This document shows positions 1 through 4,886 of a stretch of DNA of 6,487 nucleotides, in pieces. The first letter of the stretch is position 1, and each line of letters opens with the position of its first letter. The DNA comes from Gemmatimonadota bacterium. Its GTDB lineage: Bacteria; Gemmatimonadota; Gemmatimonadetes; Longimicrobiales; Longimicrobiaceae. The notes under the pieces were generated by a model. The model saw only the letters and a program-made list of their open reading frames with translations, made no database searches and was not told the DNA's origin. The stretch is taken from NCBI GenBank assembly GCA_019348475.1, contig JAHWJJ010000272.1, forward strand, positions 1 through 6,487, in the 5' to 3' direction. Position numbers and translations under genes: made by a program.

Positions 1-525
1 ACCACCTGCGTGCTCTTCGGCGACGGCGCCGGGGCGGCGGTGGTGCAGCGGGCCAGCGACGGGCGCGGCATCCTTTCCACCTACATGAAGAGCGACGGCA
101 CCCTGGCCGAGCTGCTGTGGCGCCCCGGCGGCGGCGCGCGCATCCCGCTGGACATCGCGGTGCTGGACGAGCGCTCGCACTACGTGAAGATGGCGGGCCC
201 CGAGGTGTTCAAGAGCGCCGTGCGCGCCATGTGCGACGCGGCCGAGACGGCCATGCAGCGCGCGGGGGTCACCAGCGGCGAGATCGACCTGCTGGTTCCC
301 CACCAGGCCAACATCCGCATCATCGAATCCACCGCCAAGTACGCGCGGATGCCGATGGACAAGGTGTACGTGAACGTGGACCGCTACGGCAACATGTCGT
401 CGGCCTCCATCCCCGTGGCGCTGGACGAGGCCATCGAGGCCGGGCGCATCGGCGAGGGGTCGCTGGTGCTGATGGTGGCGTTCGGCGCCGGCTTTACCTG
501 GGCCGCCAACGTGGTGCGCTTCTGA
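1..525 (+). CDS. fabH: Beta-ketoacyl-ACP synthase III (FabH), 3' part only
   Basis: FabH starts fatty-acid synthesis in the cytoplasm by condensing an acyl-CoA primer (acetyl-CoA or a branched primer) with malonyl-ACP. The reading frame is open from base 1, so the start and the catalytic Cys lie upstream; 174 codons are visible, about the last half of a usual protein of roughly 325 residues. Seen in the sequence: LFGDGAGAAVV near the left edge, the PHQANIRI motif with the catalytic His at 301-303, and NMSSASIPVAL with the catalytic Asn at 391-393. The protein ends with the family-typical GAGFTWAANVVRF. Both visible members of the Cys-His-Asn triad are therefore intact. The PHQAN motif and the following fabD argue strongly for FabH over other thiolase-fold enzymes. 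Its TGA shares a base with the fabD ATG, which points to translational coupling. Primer preference cannot be read from this part. Confidence 0.97.
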   Translation, partial: TTCVLFGDGAGAAVVQRASDGRGILSTYMKSDGTLAELLWRPGGGARIPLDIAVLDERSHYVKMAGPEVFKSAVRAMCDAAETAMQRAGVTSGEIDLLVPHQANIRIIESTAKYARMPMDKVYVNVDRYGNMSSASIPVALDEAIEAGRIGEGSLVLMVAFGAGFTWAANVVRF

Positions 526-1475
526 TGGGCGGCGAGCGCATCGCCCTGCTCTTTCCCGGGCAGGGCTCCCAGGCGGTGGGGATGGGGCGTGACCTGGCGG
601 AGCGCTTTCCCGCGGCGCGCGCGGTGTTCCAGGAGGCGGACGACGCGCTGGGCTTTGCGCTCTCCCGGCTGATGTGGGACGGCCCGGCGGAGGAGCTGAC
701 GCTGACCGCCAACGCCCAGCCCGCCCTGCTGGCGCACAGCGCGGCCGTGTGGGCGGTGCTCAGGGACGCGGACCTGGACGTGGTCTGCGCGGCCGGGCAC
801 TCGCTGGGCGAGTTCAGCGCCTATCACGCCGCGGGCTCGCTGTCGTTCGCCGACGCCGTGCGCACGGTGCGCCGCCGCGGCGAGCTGATGCTGGAGAGCG
901 GCGCCGCGCGGCCGGGGACCATGGCGGCGGTGCTGGGGCTGGACGACGAGGTGGTGGAGGGGGTGTGCCGCGAGGCGTCGGCGGACGGTTCCGTGGTGGT
1001 CCCCGCCAACTTCAACACCCCCGGCCAGGTGGTGGTGAGCGGCGACACGGCCGCGGTGGAGCGGGTGGGCCCCATGCTGGTCTCCGCGGGCGCCAAGAAA
1101 GTGCAGCCGCTGACCGTCTCCGGCGCCTTCCATTCGCCGCTGATGAAGGTGGCCGAGGCGGGGCTGCAGGCGCAGCTGGAGTCGGTCGAGTTCCGCGACC
1201 CCGCCTTCGCCGTCATCAGCAACGTGACCGCGCAGGCGGTGACGGAGGCGGAGGAAGCGCGCACGCTGCTCATCGACCAGCTGACGTCGCCGGTGCGCTG
1301 GACGCAGTCGGTGCAGACGATGCTGCAGATGGGCGCGGAGCGGTTCCTGGAGGTGGGCGCCGGAAAGGTGCTCACCGGGATGCTGAAGCGCATCGACAGG
1401 GCGGCCGAGGGACGCGGCGCGGCCGTGGGCACCGCGGAGGCGCTGGAGGCGCTGATGAACGCCGGTGCCCGATAG
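525..1475 (+). CDS. fabD: Malonyl-CoA:ACP transacylase (FabD)
   Basis: FabD moves the malonyl group from CoA to the phosphopantetheine arm of ACP, supplying the extender unit for FabH and FabF in the cytoplasm. The protein has 316 residues, close to the usual 310 or so. Seen: the N-terminal FPGQGSQ motif at residues 10-16; GHSLGE with the nucleophile Ser93; VRRRGELM, whose Arg would hold the malonyl carboxylate; and GAFHSPLM with catalytic His203. A conserved Gln lies in DQLTSPVRW. All expected active-site residues are present. The ATG at 525 is chosen because it overlaps the fabH stop (TGATG) and begins just ahead of the conserved IALLFPGQG strand. The frame is open much further upstream, but that part lies inside fabH. 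No clear Shine-Dalgarno precedes it, so translation is probably coupled to fabH. No fusion or truncation is seen. Confidence 0.97.
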   Translation: MGGERIALLFPGQGSQAVGMGRDLAERFPAARAVFQEADDALGFALSRLMWDGPAEELTLTANAQPALLAHSAAVWAVLRDADLDVVCAAGHSLGEFSAYHAAGSLSFADAVRTVRRRGELMLESGAARPGTMAAVLGLDDEVVEGVCREASADGSVVVPANFNTPGQVVVSGDTAAVERVGPMLVSAGAKKVQPLTVSGAFHSPLMKVAEAGLQAQLESVEFRDPAFAVISNVTAQAVTEAEEARTLLIDQLTSPVRWTQSVQTMLQMGAERFLEVGAGKVLTGMLKRIDRAAEGRGAAVGTAEALEALMNAGAR

Positions 1476-1530
1476 CTCCGAGCAGGTAGCCGGACCCGAA
1501 CGCCAGGCACTGTCATCCTGAGTCATCCGG

Positions 1531-1552
1531 CATCCCGCGGCGGTGCGGGATG
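1531..1552 (+). terminator. Hairpin downstream of fabD, no T-tract
   Basis: CATCCCGC (1531-1538) pairs perfectly with GCGGGATG (1545-1552) across the six-base loop GGCGGT. It starts 55 bases after the fabD stop. No T-run follows directly on either strand, so it is not a classical intrinsic terminator. It could stabilise the 3' end of the fabH-fabD message or help Rho-dependent ending. The pairing is certain; the function is inferred. Confidence 0.35.
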
Positions 1553-1701
1553 AAAGCGCAGTTCAACCTCACCCAGGGGTTTTTGGGGGAGGTGCGAGCC
1601 TGAGCGAGCGGAGGGGGCGCGGCGCGGAGCCGGCCATCCGTGCTGAAACCTTCTCCGCGGGCCGGCGGGTTTCGCAAAACCCCGTTACGGCGACGCGGCC
1701 C

Positions 1702-1730
1702 GTGCGAAGTGCGCGGAGTGGTGATATACT
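1702..1730 (+). promoter_or_regulatory. Candidate promoter for fabG-acpP-fabF (extended -10)
   Basis: TATACT at 1725-1730 differs from the TATAAT consensus at one base and is preceded by TG one base upstream (1722-1723), making an extended -10 element. A weak -35 candidate, GTGCGA at 1702-1707, matches three of six consensus positions at 17-base spacing; extended -10 promoters can work with a poor -35. Transcription would start near 1737, giving a leader of about 56 bases that contains the tandem repeat at 1744-1771. It stands out as one of the few AT-rich spots in a GC-rich gap. Function is inferred from sequence only. Confidence 0.5.
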
Positions 1731-1743
1731 GCGCGCCTCGCAT

Positions 1744-1771
1744 CCCGGGCACTTGAACCTGGGCACTTGAC
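1744..1771 (+). repeat. Two tandem copies of a 14-bp unit in the fabG leader
   Basis: CCCGGGCACTTGAA (1744-1757) is followed at once by CCTGGGCACTTGAC (1758-1771), matching at 12 of 14 positions. The unit lies between the candidate -10 element and the fabG start, so it would be at the 5' end of the transcript. It could be a simple slippage duplication or a doubled binding site; the sequence does not decide. Confidence 0.7.
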
Positions 1772-1792
1772 ACTCTTCTGGACAGAGGCAGA

Positions 1793-2527
1793 GTGGAGCT
1801 ACAAGGTCAGACCGCCCTGGTAACCGGTGGATCGCGGGGAATCGGGCTCGCCATCGCGCGGGAGCTGGCGGGCGCGGGGGCGCGCGTGGCGGTCGTCGCG
1901 CGCGACGGGGCGCGGGCGCAGGCGGCGGCGGACGAGCTGCCCGGCGCGGGTCACCGCGGCTACGCCTGCGACGTGGCCGACTCCGAGGCGTGCAACGCGC
2001 TGGTAAAGCAGGTGGAGGCCGACTTCGGCGCGCTGGACGTGCTGGTGAACAACGCCGGCGTCACGCGCGACAACGTGCTGATGCGCATCAAGGACGAGGA
2101 CTGGGACGCCGTGCTGGACACCAACCTGCGCGGCGCCTTCAACCTGATGCGCGCGGCCAGCCGGGGGATGATGAAGCGGCGCGCGGGGCGCATCGTCAAC
2201 ATCAGCTCCGTGGTGGGCGTGACGGGGAACGCGGGGCAGGCCAACTACGCCGCCAGCAAGGCCGGGCTGATCGGAATGACCAAGTCCGTGGCCAAGGAAC
2301 TGGCGGGACGGGGGGTTCTGGTCAACGCCGTCGCCCCCGGATACATTGAGACCGACATGACGGCCGACCTTCCCGAGGCCGCGCGCACGGCGCTGATGAA
2401 CGGCATCGCGCTGCAGCGGCTGGGAAGGCCCGAGGACATTGCCCCCGCGGTGCGGTTCCTGGCCGGGCCGGGCGCGTCGTACATCACCGGGCAGGTGCTG
2501 GTGGTGGACGGTGGGATGGTGATGTAG
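1793..2527 (+). CDS. fabG: 3-oxoacyl-ACP reductase (FabG)
   Basis: FabG reduces 3-oxoacyl-ACP to 3-hydroxyacyl-ACP with NADPH, the first reductive step of each elongation cycle in the cytoplasm. It is a classical short-chain dehydrogenase of 244 residues, the usual FabG length. Seen: cofactor loop TGGSRGIG at residues 11-18, NNAG at 86-89, and the catalytic set Asn111, Ser139, Tyr152 and Lys156 in NISS and [14 protein letters not shown] and the C-terminal [12 protein letters not shown] are typical of FabG. The start is a GTG: an in-frame TGA at 1754-1756 lies upstream, no ATG or other good start falls between, and the N-terminus [12 protein letters not shown] matches the family. AGAGG at 1784-1788 is a modest ribosome site with only four bases of spacing. 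It is probably the first gene of a fabG-acpP-fabF unit. General SDR similarity alone would be ambiguous, but the neighbours fix the role. Confidence 0.97.
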   Translation: MELQGQTALVTGGSRGIGLAIARELAGAGARVAVVARDGARAQAAADELPGAGHRGYACDVADSEACNALVKQVEADFGALDVLVNNAGVTRDNVLMRIKDEDWDAVLDTNLRGAFNLMRAASRGMMKRRAGRIVNISSVVGVTGNAGQANYAASKAGLIGMTKSVAKELAGRGVLVNAVAPGYIETDMTADLPEAARTALMNGIALQRLGRPEDIAPAVRFLAGPGASYITGQVLVVDGGMVM

Positions 2528-2545
2528 GACGTTCAGGATGGGGGA

Positions 2546-2571
2546 GCCGCGCCGGCCATGGCCGGCGGGGC
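2546..2571 (+). repeat. Palindrome upstream of acpP
   Basis: GCCGGCCATGGCCGGC at 2551-2566 is a perfect 16-bp palindrome. Pairing extends outward to 2546/2571 with a single G-G mismatch, so it can form a hairpin of about 11-12 pairs over a tight CATG loop in RNA, or act as a symmetric protein-binding site in DNA. It lies 18 bases after the fabG stop and 33 bases before the acpP start. It may mark the fabG 3' end or an RNA processing point that separates acpP from fabG. No T-tract follows. Confidence 0.5.
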
Positions 2572-2604
2572 CGTACGCTCAAAAACCAACCAGGAGCACG
2601 TGAA

Positions 2605-2844
2605 ATGGCGGACATCGAGGCGAAGGTCAAGGAGATCATCATCAACGAGCTGGGCGTGGATGCCGAGAAGGTTACGCCCGAGGCTTCGTTCGTGGAGGAC
2701 CTTGGCGCGGATTCGCTGGATACCGTGGAGCTGGTGATGGCCTTCGAGGAGGAGTTCGGGATGGAGATCCCCGACGAGGAGGCCGAGAAGCTGCGCACCG
2801 TGGGCGACGCCATCGGCTACATCCAGAGCAACGCGCAGGCCTGA
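2605..2844 (+). CDS. acpP: Acyl carrier protein (AcpP)
   Basis: ACP is the small acidic cytoplasmic protein that carries growing acyl chains on a 4'-phosphopantetheine arm and presents them to FabD, FabH, FabG and FabF. The 79-residue protein is the normal length. Seen: the GADSLD motif with attachment Ser37, and the acidic recognition helix that follows ([14 protein letters not shown]), then [19 protein letters not shown]. The ATG at 2605 is preceded by AGGAG (2592-2596) with eight bases of spacing and by an A-rich stretch around 2580-2592. Together these look like a strong translation start, as expected for an abundant protein. It lies 77 bases after fabG and 85 bases before fabF, with a palindrome on the upstream side and a terminator-like hairpin on the downstream side. 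The separate holo-ACP synthase that adds the arm is not in this window. Confidence 0.98.
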   Translation: MADIEAKVKEIIINELGVDAEKVTPEASFVEDLGADSLDTVELVMAFEEEFGMEIPDEEAEKLRTVGDAIGYIQSNAQA

Positions 2845-2871
2845 GCCGCGGACCGTCCGCGCCTCGTTTTT
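2842..2871 (+). terminator. Terminator or attenuator between acpP and fabF
   Basis: Positions 2842-2852 pair with 2856-2866: ten pairs around one C-C mismatch (2846/2862), one of them a G-U pair at the base, over the three-base loop CCG. The stem is followed immediately by TTTTT (2867-2871). Its left side begins on the acpP TGA. This is the only place in the window where a GC-rich stem runs directly into a T5 run. As fabF has no obvious promoter of its own, partial readthrough is the simplest reading: more acpP than fabF transcript. The structure is seen; the regulatory effect is inferred. Confidence 0.55.
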
Positions 2872-2878
2872 CCATACG

Positions 2879-2896
2879 GGCCGCCCCCGGGCGGCC
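2879..2896 (+). other. Short perfect hairpin in the acpP-fabF gap
   Basis: GGCCGCC (2879-2885) pairs with GGCGGCC (2890-2896) over the loop CCCG. It lies just after the terminator-like element and 33 bases before the fabF ATG. No T-run follows, so it is not an intrinsic terminator on the + strand. It could stabilise the 5' end of a fabF message left by processing, or simply reflect base composition. Confidence 0.35.
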
Positions 2897-2929
2897 TGGC
2901 CCGAGCTTCCCGAAGACCCGGAGCGGCTG

Positions 2930-4177
2930 ATGAATCGCCGAGTCGTGATCACGGGGACCGGTCTGCTCACGCCCGTCGGGCTGGACGTCCAGGAATCCTG
3001 GGCGGCCCTGCTCGGCGGGCGTAGCGGTGCCGGGCCCATCACCCAGTTCGACGCGTCCGAGCACACGGTGCGCTTTGCCTGCGAGGTCAAGGACTTCGAC
3101 CCCGGGGTGTACATCGACCGCAAGGAAGTAAAGCGCACGGACCGCTTCAGCCAGTTCGCCATCGCCACGGCCGTGCAGGCGATGAAAGAGGCGGGGCTGG
3201 ACGAGACCTTCGATTCGCTGGACTCCGAGCGCTTCGGCGTGATCGTGGGCAGCGGCATCGGCGGCATCCACACCTTCGAAGAGCAGCACGGGCGGATGAA
3301 GGAGAAGGGCCCCGGCCGCGTATCGCCCTTCTTCGTCCCGATGTTCATCAGCGACATCGCCGCGGGGCTGATCTCCATCCGCTACAGGGCGAAGGGCCCC
3401 AACTACTGCACCGTCAGCGCCTGTGCCTCCGGCGCGCACGCGGTGGGGAACGCCTTCCGCAGCATCAAGCACGGCGAGGCGGACGTGATGCTGGCGGGGG
3501 GGACGGAGGCGTCGGTGACGCCGCTGACCATCGCCGGCTTCGCCAACATGACGGCGCTCAGCACTCGCAACGAATCGCCCGAGACGGCCAGCCGCCCGTT
3601 CGACGCGGGGCGCGACGGCTTCGTGCTGGGCGAGGGCGCGGGCATGGTGGTGCTGGAGGAGCTGGAGCACGCCCGCGCCCGCGGCGCCGCCATCATCGCC
3701 GAGGTGGTGGGATACGGGCAGACGGCGGACGCGTACCACATCACCGCCCCCGCCGAGGGCGGCGAGGGCGCGGTGCGCGCCATGCGCCTGGCGCTGCGCG
3801 AGGCGGAGGCGGACGCATCGGAGGTGGACTACGTGAACGCGCACGGCACCTCCACCCCCGCCAACGACAAGAACGAGTCCGCCGCGATCAAGACCGTGCT
3901 GGGCGACCACGCGCGCGACGTGATCGTCGGCAGCACGAAATCGATGACGGGGCACACGCTGGGCGCGGCCGGCGGCCTGGAGGCGGTGATCAGCGCGCTG
4001 GTGTGCCGCGACGGCAGGATCCCGCCCACCATCAACTACGAGACGCCGGACCCGGAGTGCGACCTGAACTACGGGACGGAGGGGATGATCGAGCGGCCGG
4101 TGCGGATGGCGCTCAGCAACTCCTTCGGCTTCGGCGGCCACAACGTGTGCCTGGCCATTCGCCGGTTCGACGGCTGA
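2930..4177 (+). CDS. fabF: Beta-ketoacyl-ACP synthase II (FabF)
   Basis: FabF elongates acyl-ACP by decarboxylative condensation with malonyl-ACP in the cytoplasm, and in many bacteria also tunes chain length and unsaturation. The 415-residue protein is a normal full-length KAS II. Seen: N-terminal RRVVITGTGLLTPVG; VSACASGAHA with nucleophile Cys165; NAHGTSTPAND with His305; KSMTGHTLGAAGG with Lys337 and His342; and the C-terminal SNSFGFGGHN loop, which includes the gatekeeper Phe region. The Cys-His-His set is complete. The length, the GTSTPAND motif and the position after acpP favour FabF over FabB. The ATG at 2930 has GGAG (2920-2923) six bases upstream. It is the last gene of the fab cluster. 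In many genomes rnc follows fabF, but here a peptide gene does. Confidence 0.98.
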   Translation: MNRRVVITGTGLLTPVGLDVQESWAALLGGRSGAGPITQFDASEHTVRFACEVKDFDPGVYIDRKEVKRTDRFSQFAIATAVQAMKEAGLDETFDSLDSERFGVIVGSGIGGIHTFEEQHGRMKEKGPGRVSPFFVPMFISDIAAGLISIRYRAKGPNYCTVSACASGAHAVGNAFRSIKHGEADVMLAGGTEASVTPLTIAGFANMTALSTRNESPETASRPFDAGRDGFVLGEGAGMVVLEELEHARARGAAIIAEVVGYGQTADAYHITAPAEGGEGAVRAMRLALREAEADASEVDYVNAHGTSTPANDKNESAAIKTVLGDHARDVIVGSTKSMTGHTLGAAGGLEAVISALVCRDGRIPPTINYETPDPECDLNYGTEGMIERPVRMALSNSFGFGGHNVCLAIRRFDG

Positions 4178-4183
4178 ACGGCG

Positions 4184-4204
4184 CCGGCCACGATGGGTGG
4201 CCGG
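4184..4204 (+). terminator. Hairpin after fabF
   Basis: CCGGCCAC (4184-4191) pairs perfectly with GTGGCCGG (4197-4204) over the loop GATGG. It begins six bases after the fabF stop codon and lacks a T-tract. It probably protects or helps define the 3' end of the fab message, together with the larger hairpin at 4241-4268. Confidence 0.4.
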
Positions 4205-4218
4205 GGAATCGGACAGCC

Positions 4219-4227
4219 TGATATCAA
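4219..4227 (+). promoter_or_regulatory. Weak -10-like element between two hairpins
   Basis: TGATATCAA contains TG one base ahead of TATCAA, which matches the -10 consensus at four of six positions, and its first eight bases form the palindrome TGATATCA. It resembles the better TGATATACT upstream of fabG. If it drives the peptide gene, the transcript would run through the hairpin at 4241-4268, which could then act as an attenuator. No -35 match lies at normal spacing, so this is a weak call. Confidence 0.2.
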
Positions 4228-4240
4228 ACCGCGAGGAACC

Positions 4241-4268
4241 GCCCCCGGCGCGAACGTGCGCCGGGGGC
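4241..4268 (+). terminator. Strong GC hairpin closing the fab cluster
   Basis: GCCCCCGGCGC (4241-4251) pairs perfectly over 11 bp with GCGCCGGGGGC (4258-4268), loop GAACGT. Only scattered T bases follow (GCTCCGTTGCAT), so it is a terminator without a proper T-tract. Its core is nearly the same as the hairpin at 4790-4820. Position after fabF suggests it ends fab transcription before the peptide gene. Confidence 0.5.
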
Positions 4269-4274
4269 GCTCCG

Positions 4275-4319
4275 TTGCATGAGACTGGCGGAATCACCTT
4301 TCGGGACGTAATCATGCAA
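4275..4319 (+). promoter_or_regulatory. Inverted repeat upstream of the peptide gene
   Basis: TTGCATGA (4275-4282) and TCATGCAA (4312-4319) are perfect 8-bp inverted arms separated by 29 bases. The right arm ends 51 bases before the ATG of the Cys-rich peptide gene. The arms are AT-richer than their surroundings, which makes chance pairing less likely than for the many GC stems here. They could be paired operator half-sites or a stem in the leader RNA. No regulator can be named. Confidence 0.4.
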
Positions 4320-4370
4320 TCGGCTCGAAGACGGGCCCCCATTCCTCCCCCCGCGACAGGAGTGTTTCGC

Positions 4371-4661
4371 ATGCGCAAGCTGAAGCTGGAACTGGACCAA
4401 CTGGCCGTCGATTCGTTTACCACCGCGGCCGCCGGGCAGCCGCACGGCACCGTGCGCGGCGCCGGCCTGGAGGCGCGCGAGGCCGACCTGACCACGAACC
4501 ACCCCACGATGTGGAGCTGTGCCACGGAATGCGGCGAGACCTGCGAGGCTACCTGCGACCCCACCTGCGAGGCGAGCTGCTACACCTGCTTCGATGACAC
4601 GTGCAACTCGTGCGTGGCGACGCAGTGCTGGACGGGGATGTCGCCGGAGTGCTGCGCCTGA
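4371..4661 (+). CDS. Cys-rich RiPP precursor, probable pinensin-like lanthipeptide
   Basis: A 96-residue peptide with two clear parts. The leader (about residues 1-40) starts MRKLKLELDQLAVDSFTT and carries GTVRG at 26-30; the pattern L-x-L-D-x-L-x-V-x-S-F-x-T is one I associate with precursors annotated as pinensin-family lanthipeptides. The core (about 41-96) holds 12 Cys (50, 54, 58, 62, 66, 70, 73, 78, 81, 86, 94, 95) and 15 Ser/Thr, with no Lys or Arg after residue 36 and many Asp/Glu. Seven Cys follow directly after Thr or Ser (58, 62, 66, 70, 73, 78, 81). In a lanthipeptide these residues would be dehydrated and joined to Cys as thioethers. The ATG at 4371 has AGGAG (4358-4362) eight bases upstream; an in-frame ATG at 4314 lacks one. 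No signal peptide or membrane segment. No LanB/LanC-type enzyme, protease or exporter is in the window, so maturation would rely on genes elsewhere. A metal-binding peptide is the alternative. The gene is confident; the class is less so. Confidence 0.8.
   Translation: MRKLKLELDQLAVDSFTTAAAGQPHGTVRGAGLEAREADLTTNHPTMWSCATECGETCEATCDPTCEASCYTCFDDTCNSCVATQCWTGMSPECCA
4518..4580 (+). repeat. 12-base periodic repeat encoding the C-x-x-x-C ladder
   Basis: Cys codons fall at exact 12-base steps (4518, 4530, 4542, 4554, 4566, 4578), giving six Cys each four residues apart. The DNA units are also alike, with ACCTGCGA recurring at 4539, 4551 and 4563. This looks like growth of the core by tandem duplication of a 12-base unit followed by drift. 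Confidence 0.6.
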
Positions 4662-4665
4662 GCCT

Positions 4666-4715
4666 GCGGCGGTGAAGCCTCACCGCCCGCGGTGCCGCTG
4701 GCGCCCGGCGGCGCC
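4666..4715 (+). other. Two hairpins directly after the peptide gene
   Basis: GGCGGTGA (4668-4675) pairs with TCACCGCC (4680-4687) over the loop AGCC, and pairing continues to 4666/4690 past a bulged C at 4688. A second stem, GGCGCC/GGCGCC (4700-4705 with 4710-4715), follows with loop CGGC. Neither has a T-tract. They would fold at the 3' end of the precursor message and may slow its decay, which would suit a peptide made in large amounts. Confidence 0.4.
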
Positions 4716-4721
4716 TTCGGC

Positions 4722-4769
4722 TTCGACGGGCGACGAACCGGTGCCTGCCGTCCGGCCGTTCGACGGGCG
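4722..4769 (+). repeat. 11-bp direct repeat TTCGACGGGCG
   Basis: TTCGACGGGCG occurs at 4722-4732 and again at 4759-4769, 37 bases apart start to start. It sits between the hairpins after the peptide gene and the larger hairpin at 4790-4820. No function is evident. Confidence 0.5.
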
Positions 4770-4789
4770 GAAAAGATCGAGCACGAGAA

Positions 4790-4824
4790 GCGGCCCCGGC
4801 GCGAGGTGCGCCGGGGCCGCCTTT
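4790..4824 (+). terminator. Strong hairpin terminator after the peptide gene
   Basis: GCGGCCCCGGCGC (4790-4802) pairs perfectly over 13 bp with GCGCCGGGGCCGC (4808-4820), loop GAGGT, followed by CTTT. It is the longest perfect stem in the window. The T-tract is short, so ending may be partial or Rho-aided. It lies 128 bases beyond the peptide stop and shares its core with the hairpin at 4241-4268. Confidence 0.6.
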
Positions 4825-4886
4825 CCTGGATGCCTGGCCGATCAGCTGTCGGAGAATGCGACCTCTGCGTCTTCATCCTCTCCGGG

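Larger units (their letters stand above)
1476..1792 (+). other. 317-base intergenic region between fabD and fabG
   Basis: No convincing gene is visible here. Short open frames on both strands have no recognisable protein and overlap hairpins. The region holds a hairpin at 1531-1552, an imperfect stem at 1566-1593 around a T5 run (nine positions with one A-G mismatch, loop 1575-1584), a small stem GGGTTT/AAACCC at 1667-1682, an extended -10 element at 1722-1730 and a 14-bp tandem repeat at 1744-1771. The phrase TGTCATCCTGAG at 1510-1521 resembles a common bacterial intergenic repeat motif known to me, but only that short stretch matches. The gap probably separates two transcription units. Confidence 0.6.

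Noticed and set aside
117..524. Upstream extension of the fabD frame
   Set aside because: The frame is open but lies inside fabH; its translation is Arg/Gly-rich and unlike any FabD N-terminus. The ATG at 525 fits the family start.
384..1526. Long minus-strand open frame (380 codons) opposite fabD
   Set aside because: Shadow of fabD: low-complexity translation, no domain, and full overlap with a gene having all FabD motifs.
1767..1772. Perfect -35 consensus TTGACA just upstream of fabG
   Set aside because: The matching -10 would fall at about 1790-1795, inside the ribosome site and start codon, and the bases there (AGAGTG) do not resemble TATAAT.
4275..4280. TTGCAT as a -35 element for the peptide gene
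   Set aside because: No -10-like sequence lies 16-18 bases downstream; the bases are better explained as one arm of the inverted repeat.
2672..4564. Very long minus-strand open frame (630 codons) opposite acpP and fabF
   Set aside because: It is the antisense of genes with intact active sites; its translation is rich in Arg, His and Ala repeats with no recognisable domain, as expected for shadow frames in high-GC DNA.
4518..4656. Cys-rich core as a zinc finger or ferredoxin-like iron-sulfur site
   Set aside because: The spacing is mainly C-x-x-x-C, without the C-x-x-C pairs or C-x-x-C-x-x-C-x-x-x-C-P pattern of those families, and a RiPP-type leader precedes it. A metallothionein-like role is not fully excluded.
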